Positions 49,989-51,086 of a DNA stretch of 51,086 nucleotides are shown here, piece by piece. The notes under the pieces were generated by a model. It did no database searches. It saw nothing but the letters and a program-made list of their open reading frames with translations, and had not been told where the DNA came from. The first letter of the stretch is position 1; each line of letters begins with the position of its first letter. The translations under genes were made by a program, and so were the position numbers. This stretch comes from a bacterium (GTDB taxonomy: Bacteria; Bacillota; Clostridia; Christensenellales; Aristaeellaceae): contig JAQXJZ010000138.1 of the NCBI GenBank assembly GCA_029009515.1, positions 1-51,086 on the forward strand, in the 5' to 3' direction.

Positions 49989-50879
49989 ATGTCTGCATAT
50001 CATTCCGGCTTTATTGCCATCATTGGCCGCCCCAACGTGGGCAAATCCACCCTCATGAACGCCATGATCGGCGAGAAGGTGGCCATCGTGTCCAACCGTC
50101 CCCAGACCACCCGCAACCGCATCATGGGCATCTGCACGCAGGAAGGCAGCCAGATTGTGTTTCTGGACACGCCCGGTCTGCACACGCCCCGCAACCGTCT
50201 GGGTGAATACATGATGCAGACTGCCAAAGACGCGCTGACCGGCATTGACGCGCTCATCGTGATGGTGGACGCTACCGCCGTGGGCAAGCAGGATCGCGCT
50301 GTGGTGGCCGACATGAGCCAGCACAAGGTGAAGAAGGTGCTGGTGCTCAACAAGATTGACCTCCTCGAGCCCGAAAACCTGCTGGGGCTCATCGCCAGCT
50401 TTGCCGAGGCCGGCTACGACGATATCATCCCCGTCAGCGCCCGCACCGGCGACGGCCTCAAGCAGCTCAAGAACCTGCTCATCAGCTACCTGCCCGAAGG
50501 CCCGCAGTACTTCCCCTCCGACGCCATCACCGACCAGCCCGAGCGCGTCATCTGCGCTGAGCTCATCCGCGAAAAGGCGCTCTACCACCTCAAGGAGGAA
50601 GTGCCCCACGGCATCGGCGTGGAGATGATGTCCATCAAGAAGCTCTCCGAGAAACTCATCGAGATCCACGCCACCATCTACTGCGAGCGTCCCGCGCATA
50701 AGGGCATCATCATCGGCAAGCAGGGCAGCATGCTCAAGCTCATCGGTCAGGAAGCCCGCCGTGACATCGAAAACCTGCTTGGCAACCACGTTCATCTGCA
50801 GCTCTGGGTCAAGGTGCGCGAAAACTGGCGAAACCGCATGGATGACCTGAGGACGCTGGGGTACGAGGACGAGAAGTAA
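49989..50879 (+). CDS. era: GTPase Era
   Basis: Small-subunit ribosome assembly GTPase that binds the 3' end of 16S rRNA. 296 residues: G1 GRPNVGKST (about 12-20), G3 DTPGLHTPRN, G4 LNKIDL, then a KH domain with KGIIIGKQGSMLKLIGQEA near residue 240-258. AAAGGAA lies 10 bases before the ATG. It ends the yqfC-to-era block. The repeat and terminator follow. Confidence 0.97.
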   Translation: MSAYHSGFIAIIGRPNVGKSTLMNAMIGEKVAIVSNRPQTTRNRIMGICTQEGSQIVFLDTPGLHTPRNRLGEYMMQTAKDALTGIDALIVMVDATAVGKQDRAVVADMSQHKVKKVLVLNKIDLLEPENLLGLIASFAEAGYDDIIPVSARTGDGLKQLKNLLISYLPEGPQYFPSDAITDQPERVICAELIREKALYHLKEEVPHGIGVEMMSIKKLSEKLIEIHATIYCERPAHKGIIIGKQGSMLKLIGQEARRDIENLLGNHVHLQLWVKVRENWRNRMDDLRTLGYEDEK

Positions 50880-50898
50880 GGACGGGGGCCGCCGGCGG

Positions 50899-50950
50899 CC
50901 AAGGGCTCTGCCCTTGGATCCCGCTCAAGGGTTTCACCCTTGAGAATCCC
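50899..50950 (+). repeat. Two-hairpin intergenic repeat, copy 2
   Basis: CCAAGGGCTCTGCCCTTGG (50899-50917), then CTCAAGGGTTTCACCCTTGAG (50924-50944), then AATCCC. The layout matches copy 1 at 9104-9157: two perfect hairpins and the same AATCCC ending. A further perfect hairpin TTGAGGCCGCC / GGCGGCCTCAA follows at about 50957-50980. Confidence 0.6.
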
Positions 50951-50996
50951 GTGGTTTGAGGCCGCCGTAGGCGGCCTCAAGGTATCAGATATTAAC

Positions 50997-51036
50997 AACC
51001 GCCCTTTCCGACACTGTGTTGGAAAGGGCGGTTTTG
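50997..51036. terminator. Bidirectional terminator after era
   Basis: AACCGCCCTTTCC / GGAAAGGGCGGTT, 13 perfect pairs with an 11-base loop and a TTTTG tail. It also lies just downstream of the probable minus-strand gene end at 51041. Confidence 0.85.
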
Positions 51037-51040
51037 TGTT

Positions 51041-51086
51041 CAGTTCAGGTACATGGTGTTGAGAAGGGTGATGCCGGTTGGGGTGC
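51041..51086 (-). CDS. C-terminal end of an unidentified gene (runs off the window)
   Basis: The last 46 bases read on the minus strand as TPTGITLLNTMYLN followed by a stop, directly before the convergent terminator. The short length allows no family call; only the position before a terminator supports it as a real gene end. Confidence 0.35.

Noticed and set aside
1..51086. CRISPR arrays, tRNA and rRNA genes
   Set aside because: No regularly spaced repeats, no tRNA-like T-arm/anticodon pattern and no rRNA-like stretch were noticed by eye; a tRNAscan-SE and CRISPR search would be decisive.

Overview
The window is about 51 kb of a fairly GC-rich chromosome from an anaerobic, endospore-forming Firmicute, most likely class Clostridia. 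The evidence is spoIVA, spoVT, yqfC/yqfD, a YabN-type MazG fusion, a T-box in front of serS, an acetate-forming pta-ackA pair and many AGGAGG ribosome binding sites. I cannot fix genus or family. The carbohydrate genes (GH43, GH2, sugar ABC permeases, a GPH symporter) suggest a plant- or gut-polysaccharide niche.

Layout. 1-4.3 kb (minus): pta-ackA-yceD-rpmF, then serS behind a T-box leader. 4.4-9.1 kb (plus): tmcAL and a heterodimeric ABC exporter pair. 9.2-11.9 kb (minus): spoIVA and an AI-2E/PerM-type membrane protein. 12.1-15.9 kb (plus): YlbF-like protein, mltG, a U32 peptidase-family protein, yajC and a TIGR04086-type membrane protein. 16.2-21.5 kb (minus): spoVT, a SpoVB/YabM-type flippase, mazG and hup. 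This recalls the spoVT-yabM-yabN order of Bacillus, but it is broken up by remnants of a sugar-uptake gene cluster.

22.5-29.9 kb (minus) is a beta-xyloside module: YesM/YesN-type two-component system, solute-binding protein, two permeases and a GH43 enzyme. 30.0-32.9 kb (plus) is a DUF5058 / membrane protein / M20 peptidase operon. 32.9-35.3 kb (minus) is an ABC-2 exporter (ATPase and two permeases). purC and a pyridoxamine-kinase-like gene follow. 37.4-39.0 kb (plus) is the ACT / UPF0210 pair. 39.0-44.3 kb is a second sugar module: AraC regulator, GPH symporter and GH2 enzyme. 44.4-50.9 kb (plus) is the conserved yqfC-yqfD-phoH-pgpH-ybeY-era block, in which ybeY is fused to cytidine deaminase and dgkA is absent. 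The last 46 bases probably hold the end of a minus-strand gene.

The most unusual stretch is 19.75-22.46 kb. At least five truncated or internally deleted genes (FAD oxidoreductase, MalG-type permease, DeoR regulator, MalF-type permease, unknown C-terminus) lie on both strands around an intact spoVT that keeps a near-ideal sigma-G promoter. I did not see a clearly novel defence, CRISPR or phage system. Other points worth checking are the YbeY-Cdd fusion, a two-hairpin intergenic repeat present twice, a long rpmF leader, candidate sigma-E promoters and several operator-like palindromes. No rRNA or tRNA gene was recognised.
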